Shown in pieces: positions 26,109-35,688 of a stretch of DNA of 64,000 nucleotides. The number at the start of each line of letters is the position of its first letter. Position 1 is the first letter of the stretch. This DNA is from Leifsonia sp. CL147 (lineage in GTDB: Bacteria > Actinomycetota > Actinomycetes > Actinomycetales > Microbacteriaceae). The notes beneath the pieces were generated by a model that was not told the DNA's origin, did not search any database, and was given only the letters and a program-made list of their open reading frames with translations. The position numbers and the translations under genes are program-made. The stretch spans positions 62,001 to 126,000 of the forward strand of contig NZ_FOTM01000004.1 of assembly GCF_900114565.1 (NCBI RefSeq), given 5' to 3'.

Positions 26109-27692
26109 CTAGGCGGAGGGGGTCGAGACGGGCTCGTCCGCCGCCGCGAGGGCGGACGGTTCCGCGTCCCGCGCGGGGACAGGCTCGAAGAGGCGCGGGA
26201 GGGATCGCCAGACCCAGACGGTCGACAGACCGAGCGCGACGAGGGCGAGGAGCGTCAGTCCGATCGTGGATCCGGGAGGCTGCCATTCCGGCTGGAGCAG
26301 GAACTGGAACCACGAACGCTCGGGTGACGCGTACCGGCGCAGGGTGAAGAGGAAGGACGCGAGCTGCGCGATCCCGAGCAGCACCAGAACGGCCCGGAGC
26401 ACGGACACCGTGCGGCGGTGCGCGAGGTCCTGGCCGGGTGCGCCGGCAGCTGCGGTCCGCCCGAGGACGCGGTCGAGCGCGAGGCCTCCTGCGATCGCGA
26501 GCATGAGGAAGACGGCGAGCATGTAGCGGCCCTGCCAGACGTCGCCGACCTGACGCCAGAGCGCGACCTGCACCATGATCGGCAGGACGAGGAGCGCGGC
26601 GCTGAAGCCCGCCGCCACCCAGCGCTCGCGTCCGCGTCCGAGGACGAGGGGGAGCACGATGAGCGCGACGAACACCGCGGACCAGAGCGTCTGGACGCCC
26701 TCGGGAGCTGGGACGTTCAGCGTGCCGAAGATGCCCGCGTCCTGACGCCAGTACAGGAACGTCTTCTCGAGCATGTCCTGCGCGACGCCCCAGAGGCTCC
26801 CCGGGTAGGGGACCTTGGCCGCGTGGACCGTGTTCTCGGGCCGCGTGAACCACCACAGGGCGAAGAGGCAGATCACCGCGAGCACGGCGAGGACGATCCA
26901 GGTGGAACGACGTCGCATCAGCGCGCGCCAGTCCTCGACGCGGAGCAGGGCCACGACCGCGATGGCGGCGAACACGACCCAGAGCATCGCCAGGCTCCGC
27001 CCGCCGGTCACGAAGGCGGCGGAGACGATGGCCGTCGCCACCGAGAACCCGAAAAGCCACCCGGACGGGCGTTCTCTCGCGAGCACCAGGAGCGATCCGA
27101 GGAGTGCTCCGGCAGCGGCCATCTCGATGGCATTGGGGTTGATGGAACCGCCCAGGAACACGACCATCGGGGTGATCACCGCGGCGGGGAGGAGCACGAC
27201 CCAGCGGGCCCGGGGCAGGCGGACGAGGAGGACGGCCAGCGCGGCGAACAGAAGGCAGGTGACCGCGGCGGAGAAGATGCGCATGCCGTAGATCGCCGGC
27301 GCCCCGGTGAGGAAGGCGCTCGGCAGGCCGGCCATCAGGTAGTACACCGGGCTGTTCGTGTTGGCCGAGCTCGTGTACGGGATCAGCCGCCCATCCGAGA
27401 CGATCGGGCCGATGCAGTTCGCGGACTGGTCCACCGCCGAGTTATAGCAGACGCCCGCCCCGTCGATCAGCAGGTAGCGCGGAGCCTCGAACTGCATGCC
27501 GTTCCCGACCACCTCGCCGTGCCAGGCGGCGGCGGCGCGGACGGCGTGGGACGGCTCGTCCGGCACGGAGTAGACGGGCGTGGCGAGGGCCCAGGCGGCC
27601 ATCAGCAGGAACAGCCCGGCGAAGACGCCGCAGAACAATCGCCACGGAAAGCTCGTCGACCGTGCGGTGATGGCGGAGCGCGCGTGATCCAT
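26109..27692 (-). CDS. DUF2142 polytopic membrane protein (1 of 4)
   Basis: 527 residues with about twelve hydrophobic spans. After the first span comes VPDEPSH (Asp45-Glu46, His49), the hallmark of DUF2142. Further on, NSPVYYLMAGLPSAF matches the same family. The acidic pair in the first outer loop followed by a tyrosine-rich loop resembles GT-C glycosyltransferases that use lipid-linked sugars, so a role in adding sugars outside the membrane is plausible but unproven. Three more paralogues occur at 31270, 32984 and 36657. The gene is divergent from the enzyme at 27826 and ends against the 40-bp repeat array. Confidence 0.85.
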   Translation of the reverse strand: MDHARSAITARSTSFPWRLFCGVFAGLFLLMAAWALATPVYSVPDEPSHAVRAAAAWHGEVVGNGMQFEAPRYLLIDGAGVCYNSAVDQSANCIGPIVSDGRLIPYTSSANTNSPVYYLMAGLPSAFLTGAPAIYGMRIFSAAVTCLLFAALAVLLVRLPRARWVVLLPAAVITPMVVFLGGSINPNAIEMAAAGALLGSLLVLARERPSGWLFGFSVATAIVSAAFVTGGRSLAMLWVVFAAIAVVALLRVEDWRALMRRRSTWIVLAVLAVICLFALWWFTRPENTVHAAKVPYPGSLWGVAQDMLEKTFLYWRQDAGIFGTLNVPAPEGVQTLWSAVFVALIVLPLVLGRGRERWVAAGFSAALLVLPIMVQVALWRQVGDVWQGRYMLAVFLMLAIAGGLALDRVLGRTAAAGAPGQDLAHRRTVSVLRAVLVLLGIAQLASFLFTLRRYASPERSWFQFLLQPEWQPPGSTIGLTLLALVALGLSTVWVWRSLPRLFEPVPARDAEPSALAAADEPVSTPSA

Positions 27693-27825
27693 CGCGGAGA
27701 AGACCTCGTGTCCTGTTGAGCGGTGGGTGGAACCAGGTCAGCTTAGCAATCGCCTGGGAGGGCGCGGGGGGCCCGGATGGCCGCTTTGCTAGGCTGGCGG
27801 GCGGATTCGCCAGTGAAAGGACCGC

Positions 27826-30303
27826 ATGCCCACCACGCGCCCCGGAGTCGTCTCGGTCGTCCTCGTGAACTTCCGAGGAACCGACGACACGCTGACCGCA
27901 GTCGACCATCTCGGGCGGCTGGACTGGCCGGCGGACCGTCTCGAGATCGTCGTGGTGGAGAACGCGTCGGGCGACGGCAGCGCCGAGCGCCTCCGGCGTG
28001 AGGCGCCCCAGGTCGTCCTGATCGAGTCCAAGGCGAACCTCGGCTTCGCCGGGGGCTGCAACCTGGGCGTGCGGTCGGCGTCGGGGGAGTACGTGGCCTT
28101 CCTGAACAACGACGCCAAGCCCGATGCGGCCTGGGTCCGCGCCGCCGTCGCGCGTTTCGAGTCGAGCTCCCGCGTCGGCGCCGTCGCGAGCCGGGTGCTC
28201 GACTGGGACGGGGACAAGGTCGACTACATCGGCTCGGCGATGACGTGGTTCGGTCAGGGCTACAAGCCGCTGACCGGCCAGCCCGTGCCCTCCACCCCGG
28301 ATGTCCCTGCGGATGTGCTCTTCGGCACCGGCTCCGCCATGTTCGTGCGCCGCTCCGTGTACGAGCAGCTCGGCGGCTTCGACGAGCGCTTCTTCATGTT
28401 CTTCGAGGATGTCGACCTCGGCTGGCGGCTGAACCTGGCCGGCCACCGCTTCGTCTATGAGCCGGCGTCGCTGGCCTTCCACAAGCACCACGCCTCGATG
28501 TCGTCCTTCGGCGCCTTCAAGGAGAGCTACCTCCTGGAGCGCAACGCGCTGTTCGCGCAGTACAAGAACCTGGGCGACGAGGCGCTCGCGCAGGTCCTTC
28601 CGGCGACGCTGGCGCTGACCGTACGGCGGGGCGTCGCCAAGGGCGGCCTCGACTCGGCCGAGTTCGATCTGCGGAAGGGCGGCTCCAACGACCCGACCAT
28701 GGAGATCGACAAGGAGACGGTCGCCGCGGTCTATGCGATCGACCAGTTCGTCGAGCACCTGCCCGGTCTCGCAGCGGACCGGGAGCGCATCCAGAGCTCT
28801 CGGGTCATCGCCGACAGCCGCATCTGGTCCCTCTTCGGCGAGACCGATGCGCCGTCCTACACCGACGAGCACTACCTGGAGGGCTACGACAAGCTGGCCA
28901 CCGCCTTCCCCGTGACGGAGCGGCCGGCCGTCACCCGGGTCCTGGTGATCACGGGGGACCCGATCGGTACGAAGATGGCCGGCCCGGCCATCCGCGCCTG
29001 GAGCATGGCCGAGGCGCTGGCCAAGGACAACGTCGTGACGCTCGTCTCGCTGGCGGGGGTCGAACCGGTCTCCGCGCCCTTCGACGTCGTGCAGGTGCGT
29101 CCGGGCGATGACCGCGCCATGCGGGCGCTGGAACGCGAGAGCGACGTCATCGTCTTCCAGGGCCTCGCGATGGCCCTGTTCGAGAGCCTCCGGAAGACGG
29201 ACAAGATCATCGTGGCCGACGTCTACGACCCGATGCACCTGGAGCAGCTGGAGCAGGGCAGGGAGCTGGGCCGCGCGCAGTGGGACAAGCAGGTCCTCGA
29301 CGCCACCGACGTCCTCAACGAGCAGCTGGAGCGCGGCGACTTCTTCCTCTGCGCCTCCGAGCGCCAGCGGCACTTCTACCTCGGCCAGCTCGCCGCGCTC
29401 GGCCGGATCAACCCGGCGAACTACGACGACGACCCGGACCTCGAGGGCCTCATCGACGTCGTCCCGTTCGGGCTGTCCGAGACGCCGCCCGCACACGAAC
29501 GGGATGTGCTGAAGGGCGTCCAGCCCGGCATCGGCCCCGACGACAAGCTGCTGCTCTGGAGCGGCGGCCTCTACAACTGGTTCGATCCGAAGTCGCTCAT
29601 CGAGGCCGTCGCCCGCCTGTCGGAGACCCACGGCGATGTCCGCCTGTTCTTCCAGGGGACCAAGCATCCGCATCCCGGCGTCCCGGAGATGGGCATCGTG
29701 GCGGACTCGCGGCAGCTGGCCCGCGACCTCGGGGTGCTCGACTCCGTGGTCTTCTTCAACAGCTCGTGGGTGGACTACGCGGAGCGGCAGAACTACCTCA
29801 CCGAGGCGGATGCCGGCGTCAGCACCCACTTCTCGCACGTCGAGACGACCTTCTCGTTCCGCACGCGCATCCTCGACTATCTCTGGGCCGGCCTCCCGAT
29901 GGTCGTCACCGAAGGCGATCACTTCGCTCAGCTGGTCGAGGAGGAGAAACTGGGCGTGGTCGTCCCCTCCGGCGATGTGGATGCCCTGGTCGCGGCCCTG
30001 GAGACTGTGCTGTTCGACGAGAAGTTCATCCGTGCCGCCAAGCGCAACCTCGCCCGCGTGCGCCAGCGCTACTTCTGGAGCGTGGTCCTCGCCCCGCTGG
30101 TCGACTTCGTCTCGGAGCCCCGGCATGCCGCCGACCTGGTCGCCCGCGGTGTCGTGGGGCAGGGGACTCCGGCGCGCCGCACCACTCAGCGGCGCAAGAA
30201 GCACGGGATCCGCCATGACGTCGGCCTGTTCTTCCACTACCTGCGCAACGGGGGTCCGGCCGTCGTGACGAAGAAGATCCGGAGCCGGCTGGGGCGACGG
30301 TGA
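27826..30303 (+). CDS. Bifunctional glycosyltransferase: GT2 fused to GT-B domain
   Basis: 825 residues. The N-terminal 240 residues form a GT2 rhamnosyltransferase-like domain (VSVVLVNFRGTDDTLTAVDH, VVVENASGDGS, FLNNDAKPD, FFMFFEDVDLGWRLNLAGH). A linker follows, then from about residue 366 a GT-B domain (VLVITGDPIGTKMAGPAIRA, VADVYDPMHLEQLEQGREL, SERQRHFYLGQLAALGRINP) that is a clear paralogue of the stand-alone enzyme at 19686. The start ATG has GAAAGGA in front. The TGA overlaps the GTG of the next gene (GTGA), so both are translated together. Fusion of two transferase types suggests successive steps on one chain. Confidence 0.9.
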   Translation: MPTTRPGVVSVVLVNFRGTDDTLTAVDHLGRLDWPADRLEIVVVENASGDGSAERLRREAPQVVLIESKANLGFAGGCNLGVRSASGEYVAFLNNDAKPDAAWVRAAVARFESSSRVGAVASRVLDWDGDKVDYIGSAMTWFGQGYKPLTGQPVPSTPDVPADVLFGTGSAMFVRRSVYEQLGGFDERFFMFFEDVDLGWRLNLAGHRFVYEPASLAFHKHHASMSSFGAFKESYLLERNALFAQYKNLGDEALAQVLPATLALTVRRGVAKGGLDSAEFDLRKGGSNDPTMEIDKETVAAVYAIDQFVEHLPGLAADRERIQSSRVIADSRIWSLFGETDAPSYTDEHYLEGYDKLATAFPVTERPAVTRVLVITGDPIGTKMAGPAIRAWSMAEALAKDNVVTLVSLAGVEPVSAPFDVVQVRPGDDRAMRALERESDVIVFQGLAMALFESLRKTDKIIVADVYDPMHLEQLEQGRELGRAQWDKQVLDATDVLNEQLERGDFFLCASERQRHFYLGQLAALGRINPANYDDDPDLEGLIDVVPFGLSETPPAHERDVLKGVQPGIGPDDKLLLWSGGLYNWFDPKSLIEAVARLSETHGDVRLFFQGTKHPHPGVPEMGIVADSRQLARDLGVLDSVVFFNSSWVDYAERQNYLTEADAGVSTHFSHVETTFSFRTRILDYLWAGLPMVVTEGDHFAQLVEEEKLGVVVPSGDVDALVAALETVLFDEKFIRAAKRNLARVRQRYFWSVVLAPLVDFVSEPRHAADLVARGVVGQGTPARRTTQRRKKHGIRHDVGLFFHYLRNGGPAVVTKKIRSRLGRR

Positions 30304-31319
30304 GCGACGCGTCCGGCGCGAGCGGCGCGAGTCGCGCATCCATCTCGGTCGCGCTCTGCACGCACAACGGCGCCCGTTATGTGCGACGGCAGCTCACCAG
30401 CATCCTCGCCCAGACACTCCCGCCCGACCAGCTCGTGGTGTCCGACGACGCCTCGGTCGATGCCACGCTGACGGTCGTGGAGGAGGAGGTCGCCGCGCAG
30501 CGCGCGGCGGGCGGCCCGACGCCCCGGCTGGTGATCCTCCGCAACGAGACTCCGCTCGGCGTCACGGCGAACTTCGAGCAGGCCCTCCGCGCCTGCGACG
30601 GCGACCTCATCGCACTCAGCGACCAGGACGACGAGTGGGTGCCCGACAAGCTCGAGCGTCTGGCAGCCTACTTCGCCGCCCGCCCGGGTCTCGGCTTCCT
30701 CCACACCGACGCCACTCTCATCGGCGACGACAGCCTGCCGGTCGGCGGCACCCTCTTCGAGGCGCTGGAGGTCAGCAACGAGGAGCGTGCGGCCGTCCAC
30801 TCCGGGCACGCTTTCGAGGCCTTCGTCCGCCGCAACCTCGCCACGGGTGCGACCGCCATGGTCACCGCCGGGCTGCTGCGGGAGGCGCTGCCGTTCCCGT
30901 CCGAGTGGGTGCACGACGAATGGCTGGCGATCCAGGCGGCGGCCCGTGACCGGCTCGATCTCAGCGAACGGCCGCTCACCCGGTACCGGCGGCACGACGA
31001 GAACCAGATCGGCGCAAGCGACCCGACGCTGCGCCACAAGGTCGGCCGCGTCCTCGGACGACGCGGCGAGCGGAACCGGATGCTCGCGGCCCGCTCGCGC
31101 ATCCTCGCCGACAGGCTGGCCGCATCGGACGCCGTTCCCGCGGAGCACCGCGCGCTCGCCGAGCAGAAGGCGGCCTTCGAGGCGGCCAGGGCGGCGCTGC
31201 CCGCCAACCGGCTGGCGCGCCTGATCCCGGTGGTCCGCCTCGCCCGAGGCGGCGACTACGCGCGCCTCGCTAGCCGGGGACGGCTGGACGTGTTGCGGGA
31301 CCTGCTGCAACCCTCCTGA
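30300..31319 (+). CDS. Glycosyltransferase family 2
   Basis: 339 residues. A Ser/Ala-rich leader precedes ISVALCTHNGARYVRRQLTS, LVVSDDASVDATL and IALSDQDDEWVPDK, the usual GT2 nucleotide and metal sites. EWVHDEWLAIQAAARD and RYRRHDENQIG are acceptor-domain features seen in rhamnosyltransferases. The GTG start overlaps the upstream stop by four bases. The 3' end runs about 50 bp into the end of the opposing DUF2142 gene, so the two C-termini are encoded on both strands of the same DNA. Substrate unknown. Confidence 0.87.
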   Translation: MSDASGASGASRASISVALCTHNGARYVRRQLTSILAQTLPPDQLVVSDDASVDATLTVVEEEVAAQRAAGGPTPRLVILRNETPLGVTANFEQALRACDGDLIALSDQDDEWVPDKLERLAAYFAARPGLGFLHTDATLIGDDSLPVGGTLFEALEVSNEERAAVHSGHAFEAFVRRNLATGATAMVTAGLLREALPFPSEWVHDEWLAIQAAARDRLDLSERPLTRYRRHDENQIGASDPTLRHKVGRVLGRRGERNRMLAARSRILADRLAASDAVPAEHRALAEQKAAFEAARAALPANRLARLIPVVRLARGGDYARLASRGRLDVLRDLLQPS

Positions 31320-32892
31320 TCCGTCGCCCTCCACCCTCGCTCGCCGTCGCACGGTACAGCAGGACGGCGGCGACCGCGAAGACGACGGCCGCCACAACGA
31401 GCACGACGAGGACGCCGCCCGGCGGTGCCCACGCGGGTGAGCCGAACAGGAAGGTCCTCACCGAGCCGTTCGCCCCCACGGCGTAGCGGCGCAGGGCGGC
31501 GGCGAAGGCCCACAGCTGCCCGAGCAGCGCCCCGCCGAGGAGCAGGATGCGCAGCCGCCGCCAGGTGTGCGGCGACCGGAAGGCCGAACCGTCGAGCAGA
31601 GCGGCCAGGCCGATGACGAGGCAGAGGAAGAGCGGCAGGTTGTAGCGGCCCTGCCAGATCATCCCTCCGCCGTGGATGTACACGGCTTGCACGAGCGCGG
31701 GCAGCAGCAGGAAGGCGCCGGCGAGCACCGCGGCGACCAGGAGCCGCCTCCCGCGGAGCACGAGGAGCGCTCCGATCGCGAGGGAGGCGATGGCGACGCC
31801 CCACGCGAAGAGCACGGCCTCGGGCGCCGGCGTGTCGAGCCAGCCGAACAAGCCCACGAGGCCCTGCGAGTAGCCCACGGTGCCCACCAGCACGCGCTGG
31901 AAGCCGGTGAGGGGCGAGGCGCCGACGCCCGGGAACTGCAGGGCGTCCTCGGGATGCGCGATCGCGTTGGCGAGCGAGTTGGTGGCGAGCGTCCATCCCA
32001 GGGCGGCGATGGTCCCGACGGCGACGGCCCCGATGGCGAGGAGGACGGAGCGCTGTCTCAGCAGCTGGAGCGCGGTCCGGCCGCCCACGAGGAGAAGCGG
32101 GACGGCGAGGGCGGCCAGCACCCAGAGCGGGGACAGTCCGCGGGCGTTGACCGCGACGATCGCCGAGACGGCGACGACGGCCGCGCGCCCGCGCAACCGG
32201 GCGGGATCGGGCGAGAGGGTGACCGCCATCATGCCGCAGAACACTGCGAGGGTCGCGGTCGCCTCCACAGCGCTCGGGTTGACCGTGCCGCTCAGGAACA
32301 GGAGCATCGGCGTCACGGCGACGGCGAAGGCCGCCACGGCAAGCCGCCGCTCCCGGAAGGTCATCACCATCGAGAAGGCGAGTGCCGCGAACAGTGCGGA
32401 CAGCACGGCGCTCGCCAGTCGCATCCCCAGGAGTCCGCCGGCATCGCCGGACAGGAGGGACGGCCATCCCACCGCGTAGTAGTAGAGCGGGTTGTAGAGC
32501 CCGGCCGAGGTGGGCGCGACGACGGTAGCGCGGGTGTCCTCGCCGCTCGGGAGCGGACAGGCGGCGGGGACGGCCGGCTGGAAGGCGTAACAGGTCGTGC
32601 GGTGCGCGTCTGCGACGTACTGCGGCACGTGCACGAGGTTGCCCGAGGCGGACGGCCGCCCGAACAGCTCTCCCCGGACCACGCTCGCGGCGCGCACGAT
32701 GTGGGCCGGTTCGTCGGGCGAGGCCGACGGCGGCGTGGCCCAGGCCCAGACGGCCCCGAGGAGAGCGAGGACGGCCCAGGTGACGAAGAACGCGATCAGC
32801 GGGCGACGGGCGGGCACCTCTTCCGTGACGACGACGACCTGGGAGACCTCCGGCCGCCGCTGGTCGGCCGGAGTGCTCAGCGGCGTGCTCAC
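31270..32892 (-). CDS. DUF2142 polytopic membrane protein (2 of 4)
   Basis: 540 residues, about twelve spans, with the SASPDEPAH motif (Asp60-Glu61, His64) after the first span. A cysteine-bearing outer loop (TTCYAF) and NPLYYYAVGWPSLL follow, shared closely with the paralogue at 32984. Its last residues (RRVAAGPATRPAVPG) overlap the 3' end of the convergent glycosyltransferase by about 50 bp. It lies 91 bp after the other paralogue on the same strand. The biochemical function is unknown; see the entry at 26109 for the GT-C argument. Confidence 0.85.
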   Translation of the reverse strand: MSTPLSTPADQRRPEVSQVVVVTEEVPARRPLIAFFVTWAVLALLGAVWAWATPPSASPDEPAHIVRAASVVRGELFGRPSASGNLVHVPQYVADAHRTTCYAFQPAVPAACPLPSGEDTRATVVAPTSAGLYNPLYYYAVGWPSLLSGDAGGLLGMRLASAVLSALFAALAFSMVMTFRERRLAVAAFAVAVTPMLLFLSGTVNPSAVEATATLAVFCGMMAVTLSPDPARLRGRAAVVAVSAIVAVNARGLSPLWVLAALAVPLLLVGGRTALQLLRQRSVLLAIGAVAVGTIAALGWTLATNSLANAIAHPEDALQFPGVGASPLTGFQRVLVGTVGYSQGLVGLFGWLDTPAPEAVLFAWGVAIASLAIGALLVLRGRRLLVAAVLAGAFLLLPALVQAVYIHGGGMIWQGRYNLPLFLCLVIGLAALLDGSAFRSPHTWRRLRILLLGGALLGQLWAFAAALRRYAVGANGSVRTFLFGSPAWAPPGGVLVVLVVAAVVFAVAAVLLYRATASEGGGRRIRRVAAGPATRPAVPG

Positions 32893-32983
32893 CGGGAGGT
32901 CGCAGAAGTCAGCGCCCTGACGGGATGCTCCCGGTGGCCGGCTTCGGTGGCAGCGTTCACGGCCACACCCTAGCGGACGATCG

Positions 32984-34525
32984 TCAGATCGCGGCAGCGA
33001 TGGCGGTGTCCGGCGCGTCGCGCCGGTCCGCCAGGGCGACGCGGAGCGTGAGCCATCCCCCGGCGGCGATCAGGAGGGCGAAGAGCACGAGGAGGAGCAG
33101 GTTCCCGCCGGGCGGCGCCCAGGGCGGAGAGCCGATGAGGAAGACCTTGAGCGAGCCGATCTCACTGACCGAGTACCGGCGCAGGGTGTTCTCGAACGCA
33201 TAGACCTGCGCGGCTCCGAGAGCGACCACGACGATCCACGACAGCCGCCGCCAGGAGCCCGCGCGCGCGGAGATCACGAGCCGATCCGAGAGGAGCACCG
33301 CGAGTCCGACGACGAGGCAGAGGAACAGCGGAAGAGCGTAGCGACCCTGCCAGATGATGCCGCCGCCGGTGATGTAGACCCCCTGGACGATCGGGGGGAG
33401 CAGGACGAACGACGCGAGGAGGAGTCCGGCGAGCAGCAGCGCACGCGAGCGCAGCAGCACGAAGGCTGCGAGCAGGAGTGCTCCGATAAGGGCCGACCAC
33501 ACGAAGAACACCTCGGGCGGGGCCGGGGTGTCCAGCCAGCCGAAGATCCCGATGACCCCGTGCGCATACTCGACCGTGCGCTCGAGCGTGATGAAGAAGC
33601 CGCTGAACGGATTCGTCCCGACCCCGGCGTACCGCTGCGGGGTGGAATCGGGATGGTCGACAGCGTTCAGGAGGGAGTTGGTCCCCAGGGTCCACGCCAT
33701 CGCGGCGACGGTTCCGAGGGCGACGACCGCCGCGGTCACGATCACCGCCCGTCGCCGGAACAGTGCCGCCAGCTCCTGACGGCCGACGAGCATCAGGGGC
33801 AGCGCGACGGCGACGAGGACCCAGAGCGGAGACAGCCCCCGCGCGTTGACCGCGATGAAGCCGGAGACCGCCACGGCGACGGCCTGCTGCGCGATGGGCG
33901 CGTCCTTCGCGCCGCGGACGATCGCCAGCATCCCGGCGAAGACCGCCAGGGTCGCGGTGGCCTCCAGGCCGTTCGGGTTGACGGACGCATCCAGGAAGAG
34001 CAGGAGCGGCGTGACCGCGACCGCGAAGCCGAGCACGACGAGGGGCGATCCCTCCCGGCGCCAGAGGAGCGCGAGTGCGAGCGCGGCGAAGAGCGATGTC
34101 AGAACGCCGCTGACGATCCGCATCGCGTAGATGCCGGCGTCGTTCGAGAAGAGGAGGCTGGGCCAGCCGACCGCGTAGTAGTACAGCGGGTTGTAGAGGC
34201 CGGCCGTGGTGGGGGCGGTGGTCGTCGCGCCCGGGTCGCGGTCGGCGACGTGGGAGCAGTCCGCGGTCACCCCGGGATGGAAGGCGTAGCAGGTCTCGCT
34301 CTGCGTGTCCGCGATGTATCGCGGGACAGTCACGACATGGCCCTTCGGCGAGGGCGTCCCGATCAGCTGACCCCGGACGACGCTGGCCGCACGGATGATG
34401 TGGGCCGGTTCGTCCGGCGAGGCCGCGATCGGGGTGGCCAGCGCCCACACCGCCGACAGCGCAGAGAGGAGGGCCCACGTCACCAGGAGCACACGGCGAG
34501 GAGACCACGGTGCCCGCAGCGACAC
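32984..34525 (-). CDS. DUF2142 polytopic membrane protein (3 of 4)
   Basis: 513 residues. SPDEPAH (Asp38-Glu39, His42) follows the first span, then ETCYAF, NPLYYYAVGWPSLL and about eleven spans. It is very similar in order and sequence to the gene downstream, so the two look like a tandem duplication that has since diverged. The GTG start at 34525 is preceded by GGAAGGA and lies three bases after the DUF2304 stop, so they are co-translated. No catalytic function is established for the family. Confidence 0.86.
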   Translation of the reverse strand: MSLRAPWSPRRVLLVTWALLSALSAVWALATPIAASPDEPAHIIRAASVVRGQLIGTPSPKGHVVTVPRYIADTQSETCYAFHPGVTADCSHVADRDPGATTTAPTTAGLYNPLYYYAVGWPSLLFSNDAGIYAMRIVSGVLTSLFAALALALLWRREGSPLVVLGFAVAVTPLLLFLDASVNPNGLEATATLAVFAGMLAIVRGAKDAPIAQQAVAVAVSGFIAVNARGLSPLWVLVAVALPLMLVGRQELAALFRRRAVIVTAAVVALGTVAAMAWTLGTNSLLNAVDHPDSTPQRYAGVGTNPFSGFFITLERTVEYAHGVIGIFGWLDTPAPPEVFFVWSALIGALLLAAFVLLRSRALLLAGLLLASFVLLPPIVQGVYITGGGIIWQGRYALPLFLCLVVGLAVLLSDRLVISARAGSWRRLSWIVVVALGAAQVYAFENTLRRYSVSEIGSLKVFLIGSPPWAPPGGNLLLLVLFALLIAAGGWLTLRVALADRRDAPDTAIAAAI

Positions 34526-34528
34526 CGG

Positions 34529-34906
34529 CTAGTCCTTCCCGTCGGTCAGCGCGGCCACATGATCCTTCAGCTGCTCGACCTCCAGTTGCAGGATCGCGTG
34601 CCGTTCGGCCAAGGTCCGTGTCTTGCTCTCCAGCTGGGTCAGTTCCGAGCTGTGCTGGATGCAGACCAGGAACAGCACCGCGATGCTGACGAAGAACACC
34701 AGGTTGACCGGGAGACCGACCCCGAGGAGCTCGGACAGCCAGTTCAGGATCTGGGGGAAGACGCCGATGATCAGCGCGAGGGTGCCGGCGATCAGCCACC
34801 AGATGGCGTGCCGTTCGCGCATCCGCCCGCGCCGGAGCATTTCGATGACGACGGCGAGGGTGACGAGCGCCGCGACGATGCCGAAGATGTAGCTGAGCAG
34901 TGACAT
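34529..34906 (-). CDS. DUF2304 small membrane protein with coiled coil
   Basis: 125 residues with three hydrophobic spans (SYIFGIVAALVTLAVVI, IWWLIAGTLALIIGVF, LVFFVSIAVLFLVCI). A charged heptad-like tail of about 45 residues follows (LTQLESKTRTLAERHAILQL), likely a cytoplasmic coiled coil. DUF2304 genes often sit next to dolichol-phosphate-type glycosyltransferases, as here: the stop of the GT2 gene is two bases before its ATG 34906. A longer reading frame upstream overlaps that gene and was rejected. It may help a polyprenyl-phosphate sugar synthase or carry its product across the membrane; that is inference. Confidence 0.85.
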   Translation of the reverse strand: MSLLSYIFGIVAALVTLAVVIEMLRRGRMRERHAIWWLIAGTLALIIGVFPQILNWLSELLGVGLPVNLVFFVSIAVLFLVCIQHSSELTQLESKTRTLAERHAILQLEVEQLKDHVAALTDGKD

Positions 34907-34908
34907 GG

Positions 34909-35688
34909 TCAGGCGATGGCCGTTTCGGTGATGGCGTGCCGCGGGCGGATCACCGCGACGACGAGAGCAAGGAAGGCGCGGGCGAGGTACACGGCGGACT
35001 TGAACGGGTTGTGGCTGGGAGTGCCCGTGGTGCGGGGCCGCATCGAGACCGGGGTCTGACTGACCTTCAGCTGCGCACGGGCCGCGATGACCAGGGCCTC
35101 GACCGTGTCGCCCAGGTACTCGGCCGGGTAGGCGCGGGCGAAGAGCTCGACGGCACGGGGGCCGTTCGCCTTGAAGCCGCTGGTGGTGTCGTTCAGCTTC
35201 GTTCCGGTGATCCGGCTGAGCACCACCGAGAGCAGGCGCATCGCCCACTTGCGGGGACCGCGGACCTCGTACTGACCCTCGCCGGAGAAGCGGGCGCCGA
35301 TCGCGATGTCGGAGTCGGCGAGCGCCTCGAGGAGCGAGGGGACGGCGGCCGGGTCGTGCTGACCATCCGAGTCGATCTGCACGACCACGTCGTATCCGTT
35401 GGACAGCGCGTACTGGAAGCCGAGCCGCATGGCGCCGCCGACCCCCATGTTGAACGGGAGGCGCGCCACGAGGGCACCGGCGTCGTGCGCGCGCCGCGCC
35501 GTCGCATCCAATGACCCGTCGTCGACGACCAGCACCGCGGTCCCCGGGAGCTTCTCGTGGACCTCGGCGACGACCGCGGCGACCGACGCCTCCTCGTTGT
35601 AGGCGGGCATGACGATGAGTGTCCGCGCGAGGGACGGTGGCATGGCACTCACCTTACTGGATCGCGTTCCGTCTGCTCCGGTGCTCAT
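34909..35688 (-). CDS. Glycosyltransferase family 2, polyprenyl-phosphate sugar synthase-like
   Basis: 259 residues from ATG 35688, which overlaps the upstream stop by four bases (ATGA). An internal ATG at 35643 has a better AAGGTGAG site and would begin right at the catalytic domain (MPPSLARTLIVMPAYNEE). LVVDDGSLDATARRAH, VVQIDSDGQHDP (DSD metal site) and DTTSGFKANGPRAVELFA are the pattern of DPM1-like enzymes, which charge polyprenyl phosphate with a sugar. Such a lipid-linked donor is what GT-C type membrane proteins would use, and the DUF2304 and DUF2142 genes follow directly. Confidence 0.88.
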   Translation of the reverse strand: MSTGADGTRSSKVSAMPPSLARTLIVMPAYNEEASVAAVVAEVHEKLPGTAVLVVDDGSLDATARRAHDAGALVARLPFNMGVGGAMRLGFQYALSNGYDVVVQIDSDGQHDPAAVPSLLEALADSDIAIGARFSGEGQYEVRGPRKWAMRLLSVVLSRITGTKLNDTTSGFKANGPRAVELFARAYPAEYLGDTVEALVIAARAQLKVSQTPVSMRPRTTGTPSHNPFKSAVYLARAFLALVVAVIRPRHAITETAIA

